From Alphaproteobacteria bacterium (lineage in GTDB: Bacteria > Pseudomonadota > Alphaproteobacteria > UBA3830): DNA of 5,043 bases. Below the pieces are notes generated by a model that was given only the letters and a program-made list of their open reading frames with translations, was not told where the DNA came from and ran no database searches. The stretch covers positions 1-5,043 of the forward strand of contig BNWJ01000097.1 in the NCBI GenBank assembly GCA_025998735.1, written 5' to 3'. Made by a program: the position numbers and the translations under genes. Below are positions 4,995 through 5,043 of the stretch, piece by piece. Position 1 is the first letter of the stretch; each line of letters opens with the position of its first letter.

Positions 4995-5043
4995 ATGCAT
5001 CTTAGAAAAACAGGGGGCGTATCGGATTTGTCAAAGTGCATTG
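4995..5043 (+). CDS. Possible start of an unidentified gene, cut by window edge
   Basis: ATG 4995 opens a frame to the window end encoding MHLRKTGGVSDLSKCI. GAGGAG at 4987-4992 lies just upstream, though the spacing is short (2-4 bases). The competing ATG at 4985 stops after six codons. Only 16 residues are visible and I do not recognise them. The frame could be chance, but the rise in GC content and the purine-rich site support a real start. Confidence 0.35.
   Translation, partial: MHLRKTGGVSDLSKCI

Overview
The window looks like part of a chromosome from a host-associated alphaproteobacterium, most plausibly Rickettsiales-like. The reasons are a small conserved housekeeping set (holB, recR, a PhbB-type reductase, a short MlaD), AT-rich poorly ordered spacers, weak ribosome binding sites, and debris of mobile and duplicated DNA. 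The placement is inferred from gene content and style only; no lineage marker settles it.

Layout. Positions 1-145 (minus strand) hold the N-terminus of an ISAzo13-type transposase that runs off the left edge. Positions 201-343 are a decayed copy of the recR 3' end with its downstream flank. Positions 344-563 are non-coding apart from a long imperfect inverted repeat. Positions 564-1370 (minus) encode an unrecognised exported protein. Positions 1550-2137 and 2150-3139 (minus) are recR and holB, 12 nt apart and in the order holB-recR. A short divergent spacer with a perfect 12-bp palindrome follows. On the plus strand come a phbB-like acetoacetyl-CoA reductase gene (3229-3948) and mlaD (3960-4409), 11 nt apart. 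The right flank, 4410-4994, has no convincing gene but holds a complete 225-bp MITE-like element (4612-4836) with 25-bp perfect terminal inverted repeats and 10-bp flanking direct repeats. A possible new gene may start at 4995.

How the parts relate. holB (clamp-loader delta' subunit) and recR (recombination mediator) form a compact DNA-metabolism unit. The phbB/mlaD pair is read in the opposite direction and joins a short-chain reductase to an inner-membrane phospholipid-transport component; the two need not share a pathway.

The most interesting architecture is the recR tail repeat. The gene for the exported protein lies between intact recR and a second, broken copy of the recR 3' end in the same orientation, repeated at a spacing of about 1.29 kb. 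This is what is expected if DNA carrying a recR 3' fragment integrated by single crossover, or after a tandem duplication that decayed. The second strong signal is the small non-autonomous transposon at 4612-4836.
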